Positions 16,895 through 27,222 of a stretch of 64,000 nt of DNA are shown here, piece by piece. How positions within the stretch are numbered: the first letter of the stretch is position 1; every line of letters starts with the position of its first letter. The position numbers and the translations under genes are program-made. Below the pieces are notes generated by a model that ran no database searches, had not been told where the DNA came from, and worked only from the letters and a program-made list of their open reading frames with translations. The stretch is from Halostagnicola sp. A-GB9-2 (lineage in GTDB: Archaea > Halobacteriota > Halobacteria > Halobacteriales > Natrialbaceae): contig NZ_JASJOC010000002.1 in assembly GCF_030068615.1 (NCBI RefSeq), positions 434,001 through 498,000 of the forward strand. Direction: 5' to 3'.

Positions 16895-17749
16895 ATGACC
16901 AACGCAACGGTCTGTGTCTCGTATCACTTCGATGCCGTCTCGACGTGGCTCTGGGCGTTCGACGCCTGGGACATGCCGACCCGACACTCTCGAGGAGTCT
17001 ACGGCGCGGATGTCGGAACACCTCGACTGCTCGGCCTCCACGATGACTACGATCTGCCCTCGACGTGGTGCATTCCGGGGCACACGATCGAGAGCTTCCC
17101 GGCGGCCTGCGAGGCGGTCGCCGACGCGGGTCACGGAATCCAGCACCACGGCTGGACCCACCGCGGTCCCTCGAGCTACGAGAGCAGGGAGGCCGAGAAG
17201 GCGGACATCGAACGCGGCATCGAGAGCATCGTCGCGCTGACGGGAGAACGCCCGACCGGGTACGCCTCACCCGCGTGGGACTTTTCGGAACACACGCTCG
17301 ACATCCTGCTCGAACTCGGCTTCGAGTGGGACTCGAGCGTGATGGCCGCGGACTTCGAACCGCACTACCTCCGCCGGGGCTGGCGAGCGCCCGAGGACGC
17401 ACCGTACGAACGCGGCGAGCCGACCGATATAGTTGAACTCCCACCGTCGTGGGAGCGCGACGACTTCCCGCCGTTTACCTACACGTGGGCGAGCCCCCAC
17501 CGGATGGGCTACACCGACGAAGAGATGATCTTCCGGAAGTGGCGCGACCAGTTCGACTGGATGGTCGAAAACGTCGATAACGGAGTCTACGTTCTCACGC
17601 TCCACCCGCAAGTGATCGGACAGGCCCATCGGATTTCGCGCCTTGAGAACCTGTTCGAGCACATGCTCTCTCGAGACGGTGTCGAGTTCGAGCGAATGCA
17701 AACGGTCGCGGATGACTTTCGAGAACGAAATCCGTCCCCGACCCCGTGA
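16895..17749 (+). CDS. polysaccharide deacetylase-family protein (NodB-like, PuuE/allantoinase type)
   Basis: This 284-residue NodB-fold hydrolase has VSYHFDAVSTW as the first, modified metal motif, GHGIQHHGWTH with the H-x(3)-H metal pair, RPTGYASPAWDFSEHTLDIL and YVLTLHPQVIGQ near the end. The layout matches the PuuE/HpuA-like subgroup that removes acyl or cyclic amide groups from small N-compounds or sugars. No signal peptide is visible, so a cytoplasmic small-molecule substrate is likelier than cell-wall polysaccharide. An inverted repeat lies just upstream and may regulate it. Confidence 0.85.
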   Translation: MTNATVCVSYHFDAVSTWLWAFDAWDMPTRHSRGVYGADVGTPRLLGLHDDYDLPSTWCIPGHTIESFPAACEAVADAGHGIQHHGWTHRGPSSYESREAEKADIERGIESIVALTGERPTGYASPAWDFSEHTLDILLELGFEWDSSVMAADFEPHYLRRGWRAPEDAPYERGEPTDIVELPPSWERDDFPPFTYTWASPHRMGYTDEEMIFRKWRDQFDWMVENVDNGVYVLTLHPQVIGQAHRISRLENLFEHMLSRDGVEFERMQTVADDFRERNPSPTP

Positions 17750-18036
17750 TGCCTCGAATCAATGTCGTCTGGTATACGTCCGGCGCGTACTCGTTTCACT
17801 ACACGAAATTAGCTGACGTGAACTGGCGATTCGATCGCCATCCAAACCCGCATGCGCCCGCAAAACAGTCCACGCGCCTCCAGACTCACAATCCCACGTC
17901 GGCGAGCGATCGTGCATTACCGTCGAAGAACCGCGATTGGTCGCACGAGCGGTTTTGAAACGCTGGCGACGAGCGGACGAGGCCGATTCGCTGTCCGAGA
18001 TCAATACGGCAGAAAACCCGCCGTGAGTACGACGGC

Positions 18037-19128
18037 CTAGATGACGTCCATCGCCTCGAGTCGCTCCGGCAAGTACGTCTCCGTCACGAAGTCCAGTCCG
18101 CGAGCGGCGAGTGACTGCTGTTCGGCCTTCTTCCCGATCTCGAGTTGGAGCTCGATCTGTTCTTCCCAGTAGTCGGTCTGGAACCGGGGATCGGAGAGTT
18201 CGCTTTCGAGGGCGTTGATATCCGAATCCGAGAGCGGGTCGGTCGGCAGGTCGTACTCGACGATGTCGGCGGGCTGGATCCCGATGTACTGGGCTTCCGG
18301 TGTCGCGAGGTACTCCGAGAGATGGGCGGACTTGATCGAGCCGTAGGCGATCGAACCGAAGATCCGGTAGGACCACGGGTCGCCGTCAGCGAAGACCACC
18401 ACGGGGAGACCGAGCTCGTCGTGGAACCGCTTCGTCAGTCGGCGAGTGGCCCGAGCGGGCTGGCCGCCGAGGTGGACGACAATCGCGTCGTACTCGTCGT
18501 CGAAGCCGTTCTCGACGAGTCGATCGCGCATACCACCGGTCTCCACGCAGAGGACGAACTCGGCGTCGTTGTCGAGAAACTCGATCATGTCCGGGTTGTT
18601 CGGAATCTGGTACCCGCCCTGTCCCACATCGAGCTGACAGTGGATGTCTCGATCGCCGCGTTTCGTCTGCTCGCGGATGTGAATCGGTCCCATCACCTTT
18701 GCGCCGGATTCCTCCGGACGCATGTGGAAGTCTTCGCGGGTGACCCCCGAGACGATCTCTAGGTCCTCGACCAGACCGTTCGACTCGTCCTGATCGTTGA
18801 ACTGGGCGTTGTCGTTGTCCCAACTTTCGGAGAGGTAGTACAACTCACGCAGGGTCGAGGAGCGGTCTTCCTCGAGTTGATCCGCGAGGAACTCGATCGT
18901 GTACGTCGCCTTGAGGAGCTTCCGCGCGCCTCGAACGGAGTTCGCCGATCGCGTCGAGGTGCGGTCGCCGTAGACCCACACCCCCTTCTCTTCGTCGTAC
19001 TCGATGTTGCTCTTCGTCCGCGTCGGGAGAGACATACTCGGAATCTCCCCCGTCTCGAACTGATCGTAAAACTCCGCGGCGAGGTCGATCAACTGTTCTC
19101 TTGCTTCCTGATTGGTGTCCGTACTCAT
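18037..19128 (-). CDS. top6A: DNA topoisomerase VI subunit A
   Basis: This 363-residue Spo11-like catalytic subunit cleaves both DNA strands. It has the catalytic tyrosine region [12 protein letters not shown] and the Toprim-like metal segment [22 protein letters not shown]. The ATG overlaps the stop of top6B by four bases (ATGA), so translation is probably coupled. The start at 19128 replaces a longer frame running into top6B. With subunit B it relaxes and decatenates DNA. No gyrase genes are next to the pair within this window. Confidence 0.97.
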   Translation of the reverse strand: MSTDTNQEAREQLIDLAAEFYDQFETGEIPSMSLPTRTKSNIEYDEEKGVWVYGDRTSTRSANSVRGARKLLKATYTIEFLADQLEEDRSSTLRELYYLSESWDNDNAQFNDQDESNGLVEDLEIVSGVTREDFHMRPEESGAKVMGPIHIREQTKRGDRDIHCQLDVGQGGYQIPNNPDMIEFLDNDAEFVLCVETGGMRDRLVENGFDDEYDAIVVHLGGQPARATRRLTKRFHDELGLPVVVFADGDPWSYRIFGSIAYGSIKSAHLSEYLATPEAQYIGIQPADIVEYDLPTDPLSDSDINALESELSDPRFQTDYWEEQIELQLEIGKKAEQQSLAARGLDFVTETYLPERLEAMDVI

Positions 19129-21593
19129 TGGTCTGTCACGGTGAGTTTCTCGCTTTCTACGCCACTGACGTCGAGATCGAACGAGGCGTCGGTGTCGACC
19201 TCGTACTCGAGAACCGCTTCGTCCCCACTCGAGACGTCGCCGTCCCACTTGACGAACCACTCGCCGTCCATTTCGACGACGGTCGCGCCGTCGGAGAGCC
19301 CGCGCGGCTCGGCCGAAACGATATCAGTTAACTCGAACGACTCGGTCGTACTCGTGTGGTTCTCGACGATGACGGAGACCGCCTGACCGTCGCCGTTCTC
19401 CTCGAGTTCGCGCTCGACGAGGACGTTGTTCATGATCCGAGCGACGGCGTCGTCGATGTCCGGTTCGGGGTTGCCCGTCACTTCGGCGACCTTTTCGGCC
19501 ATCTCTGGGAGGATCTGCCCGAGAACGTTCTGTTTGCGCCGGCGTTTTTCCATCGAACGGCGCTTGTTGAGATAGCTCTTGAGTTCTCGAGACGCTTCGC
19601 GAATTGCGAGTTCGATCTCGTCTTCGATTTCGGGAACGTTCGCCACGGCGTCTTTCGATTCGCTCGTGAACGGCACGTTCGTCGATGCCACGTGGACCAT
19701 GATCACGACGGGACCGTTCGGAATGCCGGAGCCGCCAGGCTGTTCGAGCCCGTAGTTTCGCCAGCCGATCTGTTTGACCACGTCGGTCGTCGCACAGGCC
19801 CCGCGCTGGTAGACCAGCGGCACGCGGTTCGCAAAGCGGAGCACGTCTCCGCTCCCTTCGGCTTGCAGGTCGCCACCGTAGGCGATCCCCGCTTCGACGA
19901 TAAACGGATCGCCGCCCGAAACTTCCGCGTCGCGGGTCGCCGCCGCGTAGAAGTCAGCGTCGAACTCCTTTCGCAGACCGGCTTCGATGAGTTCGTCGGT
20001 GATCGGCGAGAGACACCGCGTCGGCGGTGCCATGATGTCGGTTGCACGCATTCCGTCGACCAGCTGGCTCGAGGCGTCCCGGCTCTCCGCCAGTTCCCGA
20101 ACCAGCGGCGGATCGTCCGGAACCGTTCGCATGGCGGCCCAGATTTTCTCGACGACGTTCTCTCGAGCGGTGTCGCCGAACGCGGCCTCGTCGTACTCCT
20201 CGGTCAGCTCCGCGGCGCGGTCGACGGCCGATTGGAGCTCCCCGTGGGTGAATCGATGGCGCACGTCTTCGGCGTCCTCGAACTTGCCAGCCAGCCGCTC
20301 GGCGAAGGCGTGAATCACTTCGTCGTCCTTTCGCGTACTCGTCGCGTCGTCGGCGAGTGCGTGAATATTGGCCGTGATCCGAGAGTCGGCGTCCGATTCA
20401 GTGTCCGCCGATGAGGTGCCGTCGTCGTCGATTTCGTTCGACAGTCCGACGATCTCGCGCCACGCCGCCTCGACGGCGTTCTCACACACCGTGTCGCCGA
20501 AGGTCGTTCCGTGGTCGTCTTCGGTCGCTTCGGCCGCGGATTCGACGATATCAACCAGCTTGTGGTGGGAGATTCGTTCGCGGTTACTGACCGTCGTCGC
20601 GATGGTCTCTGCGAAGTCGGCCGTCGCGGTCGCACCTTTGTTCGCCGTCGCAGACTCGATTGCACCGGCAACGTCGGCGCTTTCGGTTGCCTCCGGCGGC
20701 TCCCACGACATTTCCCGACCGAAGTGTCGGTCGCGGAATTCGTCGATAACCGAGGTTGCGGTCTTCTTGCCGACTCGAGTGAATTCCTCCTGGAGAAATC
20801 CGGAGATGCTGTGGGAGTCGGTCGCCGAGAGCATCTTCATCACGGTGCCGAGTTCGACGCCGTGTGGGTGGGGACGGATTTCTTCGGTCTCTTCGGGGAG
20901 CTCGTCGGTCGCCCGTTCGGATTTGAAGTGCGCGCTTGGCTCTTTGAGCTCGAGACGGGCGTGCGGGTTGACGACCGCCGTGTGTTTGATGTAATCGTGG
21001 AGTTGGTTTCGCGCCCGCATGTTCGCTTCCATCTCGAGTTCGATGCGAGTACCGTGGGGACGGTCCCACGAAGCGGTTTCTTCGACGCTGATCTCGGGTT
21101 CGTTGTCGTCGGTGTCGATGATCAGTTCGAAGTACTCCGCCTCGCTCGAGCCCTGCGTTCGGCTCGTGATCTTGGCGGGTTTCCCGCTGGTCAGCTGGGA
21201 GTAAAGCACCGCCGCTGAGATACCGATTCCCTGCTGTCCGCGCGATTGCTCCCGAGCGTGGAATCGGGAGCCATAGAGCAGTTTTCCGAAGACCTTCGGT
21301 AACGATTCCTTGGTTAATCCCGGTCCGTTATCCTCGACGATGAGCCGGTAGTAATCTCCATCCTCCTGAATTTCGACGTAGATATCTGGAAGGATACCGG
21401 CTTCTTCCGCGGCGTCGAGTGCGTTGTCAACGGCCTCCTTGACGGCCGTCACAAGGCCCCGAGCACCGCTGTCGAAGCCGAGCATATGCTTGTTCTTCTC
21501 GAAGAACTCGGCGATGGAGATCGCGCGCTGGTTTTCAGCCAGCTCTTCGGCGATCCCCTCCTCCTCGCCGAGTGTCGACTGGAACGACGTCAT
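19125..21593 (-). CDS. top6B: DNA topoisomerase VI subunit B
   Basis: This 822-residue ATPase subunit has a Bergerat GHKL fold: [13 protein letters not shown] (N box), [24 protein letters not shown] (G1 box and lid) and [11 protein letters not shown] (G2). The H2TH and transducer regions follow, with a hydrophilic acidic middle rich in Asp/Thr (about residues 310-470) that makes it longer than methanogen or Sulfolobus homologues, as I would expect in haloarchaea. ATP binding dimerises it and gates strand passage by subunit A. It is the first gene of the two-gene operon. Confidence 0.97.
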   Translation of the reverse strand: MTSFQSTLGEEEGIAEELAENQRAISIAEFFEKNKHMLGFDSGARGLVTAVKEAVDNALDAAEEAGILPDIYVEIQEDGDYYRLIVEDNGPGLTKESLPKVFGKLLYGSRFHAREQSRGQQGIGISAAVLYSQLTSGKPAKITSRTQGSSEAEYFELIIDTDDNEPEISVEETASWDRPHGTRIELEMEANMRARNQLHDYIKHTAVVNPHARLELKEPSAHFKSERATDELPEETEEIRPHPHGVELGTVMKMLSATDSHSISGFLQEEFTRVGKKTATSVIDEFRDRHFGREMSWEPPEATESADVAGAIESATANKGATATADFAETIATTVSNRERISHHKLVDIVESAAEATEDDHGTTFGDTVCENAVEAAWREIVGLSNEIDDDGTSSADTESDADSRITANIHALADDATSTRKDDEVIHAFAERLAGKFEDAEDVRHRFTHGELQSAVDRAAELTEEYDEAAFGDTARENVVEKIWAAMRTVPDDPPLVRELAESRDASSQLVDGMRATDIMAPPTRCLSPITDELIEAGLRKEFDADFYAAATRDAEVSGGDPFIVEAGIAYGGDLQAEGSGDVLRFANRVPLVYQRGACATTDVVKQIGWRNYGLEQPGGSGIPNGPVVIMVHVASTNVPFTSESKDAVANVPEIEDEIELAIREASRELKSYLNKRRSMEKRRRKQNVLGQILPEMAEKVAEVTGNPEPDIDDAVARIMNNVLVERELEENGDGQAVSVIVENHTSTTESFELTDIVSAEPRGLSDGATVVEMDGEWFVKWDGDVSSGDEAVLEYEVDTDASFDLDVSGVESEKLTVTDQ

Positions 21594-21838
21594 CGTTTCC
21601 TCTTATTAGCGGCGGGGCTAAAAGCTGTGCGCTACCGCGGTGAAAGTGATTCGCTCGATTTGTTTCGGGACGGAGTTGCTTTTTGATGGATCTGTTCGAC
21701 GCTCTTAGCGACTGCGTTCGAGGATTTCAGAACTGCGACGAGCGGTTGCTACCGGTTATAGTGCAACTTGGGTTACTCTACTGATGAGTTACTAGTCGCA
21801 CTTGAGGACGCGGCGCGTTCGACCTCGCCGTTATCTCC

Positions 21839-22333
21839 TCACTCGACGGTCGCCTGAGCCTCGGTCGCCGACGACTCCTGTTCGTCCGCATCGAGGCGAA
21901 CGGTCAGGACGGGGACCGGACACTGGCGGACAACGCGCTCGGTAACGCTCCCGAGTAATAATCGATCGATGCCGCCGCGGCCGTGGGTCCCCATCACGAC
22001 GAGATCGCACTGCTCGGGTGCGGCTTCGTCGACGATAACCCGACTGGGCGACCCCTCGAGCACGATCGTTTCCACGGGGACATCCTCCGGTGCGAGCTCT
22101 CTCACCCGCCGGACGGCCGTCTCCCCCTCTTCCCGAAGGGCGTCACTGATGCCGTCCCACGCGGTCTCCATCGGCAGCCCCCCGTAGCTCGCGGCGTTAA
22201 CGACGTACACCGCACGAATCGCCGCGTCGTGCGTTCGCGCGAGCTCGATGGCGTACTCGAGTGCGTGCTCACCCTCCGCCGAGCCATCGGTCGGGACGAG
22301 GATTCGATCGTACATCGTGGTATATGATGACAT
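21839..22333 (-). CDS. universal stress protein (UspA family)
   Basis: This 164-residue single-domain Usp begins YDRILVPTDGSAEGEHALEYAI and has the ATP-binding G-x2-G-x9-G-S/T motif in GTHGRGGIDRLLLGSVTERV. A short acidic tail follows the fold. Translation could start at MSSY or at the internal MYDRIL. Such proteins bind ATP and dimerise during stress, often without a known partner. It precedes the ABC operon on the same strand but is separated by 44 bases and could be independent. Confidence 0.93.
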   Translation of the reverse strand: MSSYTTMYDRILVPTDGSAEGEHALEYAIELARTHDAAIRAVYVVNAASYGGLPMETAWDGISDALREEGETAVRRVRELAPEDVPVETIVLEGSPSRVIVDEAAPEQCDLVVMGTHGRGGIDRLLLGSVTERVVRQCPVPVLTVRLDADEQESSATEAQATVE

Positions 22334-22377
22334 ACTACGTCCGACAGTAATAACGTTGTCGAGTGGGTGGCGGAGTT

Positions 22378-23202
22378 TCAGACGTCGATCTCCTCGAGAA
22401 CGTCACCGTCGAGTTGCTTCGCATCGGTGAAGACGCGGCGGCTGATCAGGATCGTGTTTATCACGACCGTCAAACCCCCGGCGGCGAAGATCATCAGCAT
22501 GATCACGAACTGGTACTGGGCCGCGTAGATCGGGTTCGAGCCGGCGATGATCATTCCCGCCATCAATCCCGGGATCTGGACGATTCCGAGGCTCTTGATG
22601 CTGTCGAGGATCGGGATGATCGAAGCGTAGACGCTTGTCGACACGTACTGGTTGATCGCCTGTTCGGGCGACCCGCCGACGCTCAGCATCGCTTCGATCT
22701 CCGCCCGGTTCGAGGCCAATTCCCCCGTGAAGCGATCTAAAACCAATGAGTTCGTCTTCATCGCGTTGGCGATGATCATACTTCCGATGACGATCAGGTC
22801 GCGCATCGTCGTCTCAATGGCACCCGCGAGCGTCATCATTACGATCACGAGTCCGGCACCGAATCCGATCGAAATAACGGACGTACGGAACACGCCGGGG
22901 ATCGCACCGCCGCGCTTGTGAGAGATCCAGCCGCCGACGCAGATCATGAACGCGAGCACGACTGTCGCCCACGCGAGGTGGGCCGCCAGTAAGACGCCGA
23001 TAACCGCCCCTGCCGCGACGACCTGTATCAACCCGCGACCCGATGTCGTCACGGCTTCGCGGCCGAAATCGAGGTTCCGGGCGTACACGACGCCCAATAC
23101 GATCGCGGCGAGCGCGGTTGCGACGATAATCTGCACGAAGCCCGTGAGGATAACCGGGTCCGTAGCCTGCTCGACGAACGTCTCGAGGGCTGCGTCGGTC
23201 AT
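22378..23202 (-). CDS. UPF0014-family ABC permease (FetB-like metal exporter)
   Basis: This 274-residue protein has about seven membrane spans and the UPF0014 signatures GRGLIQVVAAGAVIG, MIIANAMKTNSLVLDRF, EAMLSVGGSPEQA and SIKSLGIVQIPGLMAGMIIAGSNP. E. coli FetB of this family exports iron with FetA, and YbbM-type members act in metal or oxidative stress; the substrate here is inferred from family only. Its ATG overlaps the ATPase stop by four bases (ATGA), marking a two-gene operon. Confidence 0.88.
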   Translation of the reverse strand: MTDAALETFVEQATDPVILTGFVQIIVATALAAIVLGVVYARNLDFGREAVTTSGRGLIQVVAAGAVIGVLLAAHLAWATVVLAFMICVGGWISHKRGGAIPGVFRTSVISIGFGAGLVIVMMTLAGAIETTMRDLIVIGSMIIANAMKTNSLVLDRFTGELASNRAEIEAMLSVGGSPEQAINQYVSTSVYASIIPILDSIKSLGIVQIPGLMAGMIIAGSNPIYAAQYQFVIMLMIFAAGGLTVVINTILISRRVFTDAKQLDGDVLEEIDV

Positions 23203-23870
23203 TCGAGTACCTCCTCGGGCGTCCCCTCCGCGACGATCCGCCCGTCGTCAAACTCGACGATACGCTGTCCGAGTCGTCTCGCCTGTGCGGTGTCGTGTGT
23301 GACGAGCACGCATGTAAGCGATTCCTCACGTATCAGTTCGGCCAGCAGATCCTCGATTTGGGCCTCGATCGCCGTATCGAGGTGCGCGGTCGGTTCGTCC
23401 AGCAAGAGCACCTCGGGCTCGACGTAGAGCGTTCGCGCGATGGAGACGCGTTGGCGCTCCCCGCCGGAAAGTTCCTCGACGGGACGATCCTCGTACCCCT
23501 CGAGCCCCATCCGCTCGAGGAGCGCCCCCACGCGGACGCCGTCGATCGGCTCGTCCCGCATTCGTGCACCGAGCGAGACGTTTTCGAAGACCGTTCCGCG
23601 GCTGAGTGCGGCATCCTGCGGTATCAGCCCGATTCGACGGCGCACCGTTTGCGGATCGATCTCCCGGTAATCGGTTCCGTCGAGGTACACCGTTCCGGCA
23701 GTCGGTTCGTCGAGCCGGTTGAGCAATCGGAGAAACGAGGACTTGCCGGACCCCGACGAACCGACGATGGCAACGACGGTAGATTCCCGAACGCGCAGCG
23801 ATACCGAATTGACGATCGGATCGCCGTCGACGATTCGAGTGAGCGAATCGGCTTCGAGTTTTGGCCCCAT
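23199..23870 (-). CDS. ABC transporter ATPase (FetA-like)
   Basis: This 223-residue ATPase has Walker A GSSGSGKSS, a Q-loop (IGLIPQDAAL), signature LSGGERQRVSIART, Walker B VLLLDEPTAHLD and an H-loop (CVLVTHDTAQA). It pairs with the downstream UPF0014 permease and probably energises metal export. It is divergent from the Dna2-like gene with a 128-base spacer. Confidence 0.92.
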   Translation of the reverse strand: MGPKLEADSLTRIVDGDPIVNSVSLRVRESTVVAIVGSSGSGKSSFLRLLNRLDEPTAGTVYLDGTDYREIDPQTVRRRIGLIPQDAALSRGTVFENVSLGARMRDEPIDGVRVGALLERMGLEGYEDRPVEELSGGERQRVSIARTLYVEPEVLLLDEPTAHLDTAIEAQIEDLLAELIREESLTCVLVTHDTAQARRLGQRIVEFDDGRIVAEGTPEEVLE

Positions 23871-23998
23871 TGTGCGTTGCTAACTCGTCGTTCAGTCAAA
23901 AACGACGTGTTCGGGATCCAGATATCTTACCCGCCGGACCCCGTGTAAGACGAACCCCGACCGACAGCATTTTTCACCGCCACCCCCTTCACGAATCC

Positions 23999-26734
23999 GT
24001 GAACGTACGCGGTACCGTCGCGGGCGAGGTCGACGTGCAAACGGTGACGACGAGCTACGGCGAGAGCGAGCTCGCGGAGGTTCCGCTCCGGTTCGATCGC
24101 CTCGAGCAGTCGTCGAACCCGCTCGAGGGCCAACGCTCCGGTGATCTCGAGGATCAGGACCCCGGCTCGTTCGAGGGCTCCGACGCGACGACGGTCACCC
24201 TCTGGGGCAAGTGGACCGAGTCGGCGGAGCTGCTCGAGCAGGGGATGGAACTGCTCGTGACGAACGCCGAGGAAGACGAATATCAGGGCGAAACCCAGTA
24301 CTCGACGACGGGCAACTCCTACGTCGTCGTCGAGCCGAGCTTTCTGGTGAACGTGACGGATGTTCGCAATTGGGTCGAGTGTCCGCGTCTCTATTATCTC
24401 AATAAACTCTCCGGGGTTCCGTTGAACTACCCCGTTTTGAAGGGGACCATCGTCCACGAGGTCTTCGGCGACCTGCTCCGCGGGAGGGACCTCGAGGCCG
24501 CAATCGACGAGCGAATCGACGAGCGCGGGCTCGAGCTCGGATTACTCGGCGAAACGCCGGAGGCGGTCGCGGAGGACGTTCGGGACAACGCCGCCGCGAT
24601 CGAAGGCTGGCTCGAGCAAGGCCGATTGACCGAAACGGATAGTTGGCGCTCCGAACAGTTGCTCATCAGCGAGACGTTCGGCATCCGCGGCCGAGCCGAC
24701 GCAGTCCGTCGAGGTGCACCGGTCGAGCTCAAGACCGGCAAGAACCTGCGCAAGGACCCGCGATTCAAGGACAAGGTGCAGGCCGCCTGCTATGCGCTCT
24801 TGCTCGAGGAACACGGCGGCGATATCGACATGGGAACGCTCCTGTACACGAAAAACTCCGCACTCGACCGAAACGAGGAAACCGGCGATCTGACGCCCGC
24901 AAAGGAGTTCACGATGGGCGACGGCCTGCTGAAGTTCGTCGTTCGCGTGCGAAACGAGATCGCGGCGATGGAGGTTTCCGGGGACGTACCAACCGGATAC
25001 GAGGCTGATGCAAAGTGCGAGTACTGCTTCGAACAGGACACCTGCATGGTCGTCTCGGGTCGCCTCGACCAGGAGTCGAAAGCCGGGCAGATCGGACAGT
25101 CGCTCCCCCAGGACGAACTCGAGTACTTCGATCGGCTCTACCGCGCGATCGAGGAGGAACGCCGGGAAGTCCACAAGGAGTACGCCAAGCTCTGGGAACA
25201 GAGCGCGCAGGAACGGGCCGACGACGACCGAGCGATTATCGATCTCGAGTTCGTAGAGCGCCGCGAACTCGAGGGCGGGCGGTGGGAGCTTCGGGCCCGA
25301 CAGCAGGGTGCGGTCACCTCCAAGCTTCGGGAGGGGGATCTCGTGTTGGCGAGCGACGGCCATCCCGTGGGCGGCAATTCGGAGCTTGCCCGAATAGAGC
25401 GTCTCGACGACGAGATCGTCCTCTCGACCGACGAGCCGGTCGAAGTCACGCGACTGGACGTCTATCCCTCCGAGATCACGACCGACCGACTCCTCGTAGC
25501 GCTGCACGACGCGCTGCTGAAAGGAAGCGATCGACGGAAGGACGTTCTCTTCGGGCGAGCCGAACCCGAGTTCGAAGATCCCGAAGAGACGTTCATCGAC
25601 AACAACGAGGCCCAGGACGAAGCCGTTCGAAAAGCAGTGGGCGCACAGGATTGTGCGCTGATCCACGGCCCGCCCGGGACGGGCAAGACCTACACCATCG
25701 CTCGAGCGATCCGCGCGATGGTCGAGCGCGGCGAGCGGGTGCTTCTCTCGGCGTTTACGAACCGAGCGGTCGACAACGCGCTCGAGGCGCTTCTCGAGCA
25801 GGGGATCGACACGACCGACGTAGTTCGAGTCGGCTCCGAGAGCGGCGTCCGCGAGGACATGCAGGCGTACCGACTCGACTACGCGGGTGATCCCGAGGAG
25901 CGCGTCGCCGAGTTACAGAACGCGCAGGTCGTGGCGGCGACGACGGCGACCTGCGGGTCGCGGGTCATGAAAGAACAAGCCTTCGACGTGGCACTGGTCG
26001 ACGAAGCCGCGCAGTTGACCGAGCCCGGAACCTACGCCGCGGCGAATTTAGCGGATCGGTTCGTCCTCGTCGGCGACCACGAACAGCTTCCGCCGGTCGT
26101 CCGAGCGGAGAACGACCTCACCGAATCGCTGTTCGAACGCCTTGTCGAGGAACACCCCGACGCGGGCATCATGCTCGATCGGCAGTACCGGATGAACCAG
26201 CGGATTCAGGCCTTCGCTTCTCGAGAGTTCTACGATGGCGAACTTCGCCCCGCAGAGCCCGAGGTCGCGACGCGAACGCTCGACGACCTCGAGGGCGTTT
26301 CCCGCGAGAAACTTCTTTCCCAGCTTCGGGACCCAGTTAGCTTCGTTGCCGTCGAGGGCGACGACGGTCAGTATACCGACGACGAGGAAGCCGTTCGGAT
26401 CGCGGAGTTGATCGAACGCTACGAAGAAGCCGGCCTCGAGCGGTCGGATATCGGCGTCATCGCGCCATTTCGGGCACAGGTTTCGAACATTTCGAATCAC
26501 GTCCCCGACGAGGTCGCCGTCGATACCGTGGACCGATTCCAGGGCTCGAGCCAGGAGGTCATCATCGTTTCGTTCACCGCGACAGACACGCTCGAGGGAC
26601 CGATCTTCGAGGACTACCGCCGGATCAACGTCGCGCTGACGCGACCAAAACGGGCGCTCGTGCTCGTGGGCGATTCGAACGCGCTCGAAACCGACCCAGT
26701 GTATCGGCGGATGCTCGAGTGGGCCAGTCAGTGA
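23999..26734 (+). CDS. Dna2-like Fe-S nuclease / superfamily 1 helicase
   Basis: This is a 911-residue protein from a GTG start. An N-terminal OB-like region (VRGTVAGEVDVQTVTT) is followed by a Cas4/RecB-type PD-(D/E)xK nuclease with GTIVHEVFGDLL, RGRADAV and VELKTGK. Four cysteines (C128, C340, C343, C349) probably bind a 4Fe-4S cluster. The C-terminal SF1 helicase has Walker A GPPGTGKT (557-564), VALVDEAAQL, GDHEQLPPV, DRQYRM and VDRFQGSSQEVIIVS. This is the eukaryal Dna2 architecture for flap processing and end resection. The start at 23999 leaves the divergent fetA-like promoter free. Confidence 0.92.
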   Translation: MNVRGTVAGEVDVQTVTTSYGESELAEVPLRFDRLEQSSNPLEGQRSGDLEDQDPGSFEGSDATTVTLWGKWTESAELLEQGMELLVTNAEEDEYQGETQYSTTGNSYVVVEPSFLVNVTDVRNWVECPRLYYLNKLSGVPLNYPVLKGTIVHEVFGDLLRGRDLEAAIDERIDERGLELGLLGETPEAVAEDVRDNAAAIEGWLEQGRLTETDSWRSEQLLISETFGIRGRADAVRRGAPVELKTGKNLRKDPRFKDKVQAACYALLLEEHGGDIDMGTLLYTKNSALDRNEETGDLTPAKEFTMGDGLLKFVVRVRNEIAAMEVSGDVPTGYEADAKCEYCFEQDTCMVVSGRLDQESKAGQIGQSLPQDELEYFDRLYRAIEEERREVHKEYAKLWEQSAQERADDDRAIIDLEFVERRELEGGRWELRARQQGAVTSKLREGDLVLASDGHPVGGNSELARIERLDDEIVLSTDEPVEVTRLDVYPSEITTDRLLVALHDALLKGSDRRKDVLFGRAEPEFEDPEETFIDNNEAQDEAVRKAVGAQDCALIHGPPGTGKTYTIARAIRAMVERGERVLLSAFTNRAVDNALEALLEQGIDTTDVVRVGSESGVREDMQAYRLDYAGDPEERVAELQNAQVVAATTATCGSRVMKEQAFDVALVDEAAQLTEPGTYAAANLADRFVLVGDHEQLPPVVRAENDLTESLFERLVEEHPDAGIMLDRQYRMNQRIQAFASREFYDGELRPAEPEVATRTLDDLEGVSREKLLSQLRDPVSFVAVEGDDGQYTDDEEAVRIAELIERYEEAGLERSDIGVIAPFRAQVSNISNHVPDEVAVDTVDRFQGSSQEVIIVSFTATDTLEGPIFEDYRRINVALTRPKRALVLVGDSNALETDPVYRRMLEWASQ

Positions 26735-26905
26735 TAACTCGAATTGCGATACTGGTTTTCGGGAAATATGGTCCCGAAAGCCCCCGCCCCGCCATGTTCG
26801 GGTAGGTGACGCGGAGGGACGCGTTGGCCGCGACCGCTACGGCGGAGCATATCGTATCCGACCGAACTCGCCAGCCGTTCAGCCATCCGTTACATCTATT
26901 GCGTA

Positions 26906-26928
26906 TCGTAACGTAGTACTTCGTAACG
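26906..26928. promoter_or_regulatory. TCGTAACG direct repeat at antitoxin start
   Basis: TCGTAACG occurs at 26906-26913 and again at 26921-26928, directly abutting the antitoxin ATG at 26929. No ribosome binding site is present, so the transcript may be leaderless. Repeats on one DNA face at this spot suit an autoregulating ribbon-helix-helix antitoxin, which is inference. Confidence 0.45.
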
Positions 26929-27222
26929 ATGAAAACTGTTACCACACGCATTCCGGAAACTGATGAGGATGTCCTCTCCGAACTCGAGGAGGAAATGAGT
27001 GCGGACAGATCCGAAGTGCTTCGTCGACTCATCAAACAAGGGTTGACAGACTGGCGGAAAGAAAAAGCGCTCGAGGAGTTCCGAGAACATAACGTAACGC
27101 TCCGTAAGGCAGCTGAAATAGCCGACGTAACGTACGTCGAGATGCTCTCGCTCGTCGCCGAGGAAGGCATCGATGTCGGGTACACGACCGAAGACCTCGA
27201 ACGCGATCTCGATCGAATCTGA
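26929..27222 (+). CDS. UPF0175-type ribbon-helix-helix antitoxin
   Basis: This 97-residue protein starts with a ribbon-helix-helix fold (TVTTRIPETDEDVLSELEEEMSADRSEVLRRLI) and continues with the UPF0175 signature KALEEFREHNVTLRKAAEIADVTYVEMLSLV. Its stop overlaps the start of the PIN-like toxin gene by one base (TGATG). Members of this family bind their own promoter and neutralise a partner PIN toxin. Confidence 0.82.
   Translation: MKTVTTRIPETDEDVLSELEEEMSADRSEVLRRLIKQGLTDWRKEKALEEFREHNVTLRKAAEIADVTYVEMLSLVAEEGIDVGYTTEDLERDLDRI

Noticed and set aside
17746-17958. 70-residue plus-strand frame between the deacetylase and top6A
   Set aside because: Basic, low-complexity and without haloarchaeal codon bias; it overlaps the deacetylase stop. 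The 287-base gap is otherwise empty.
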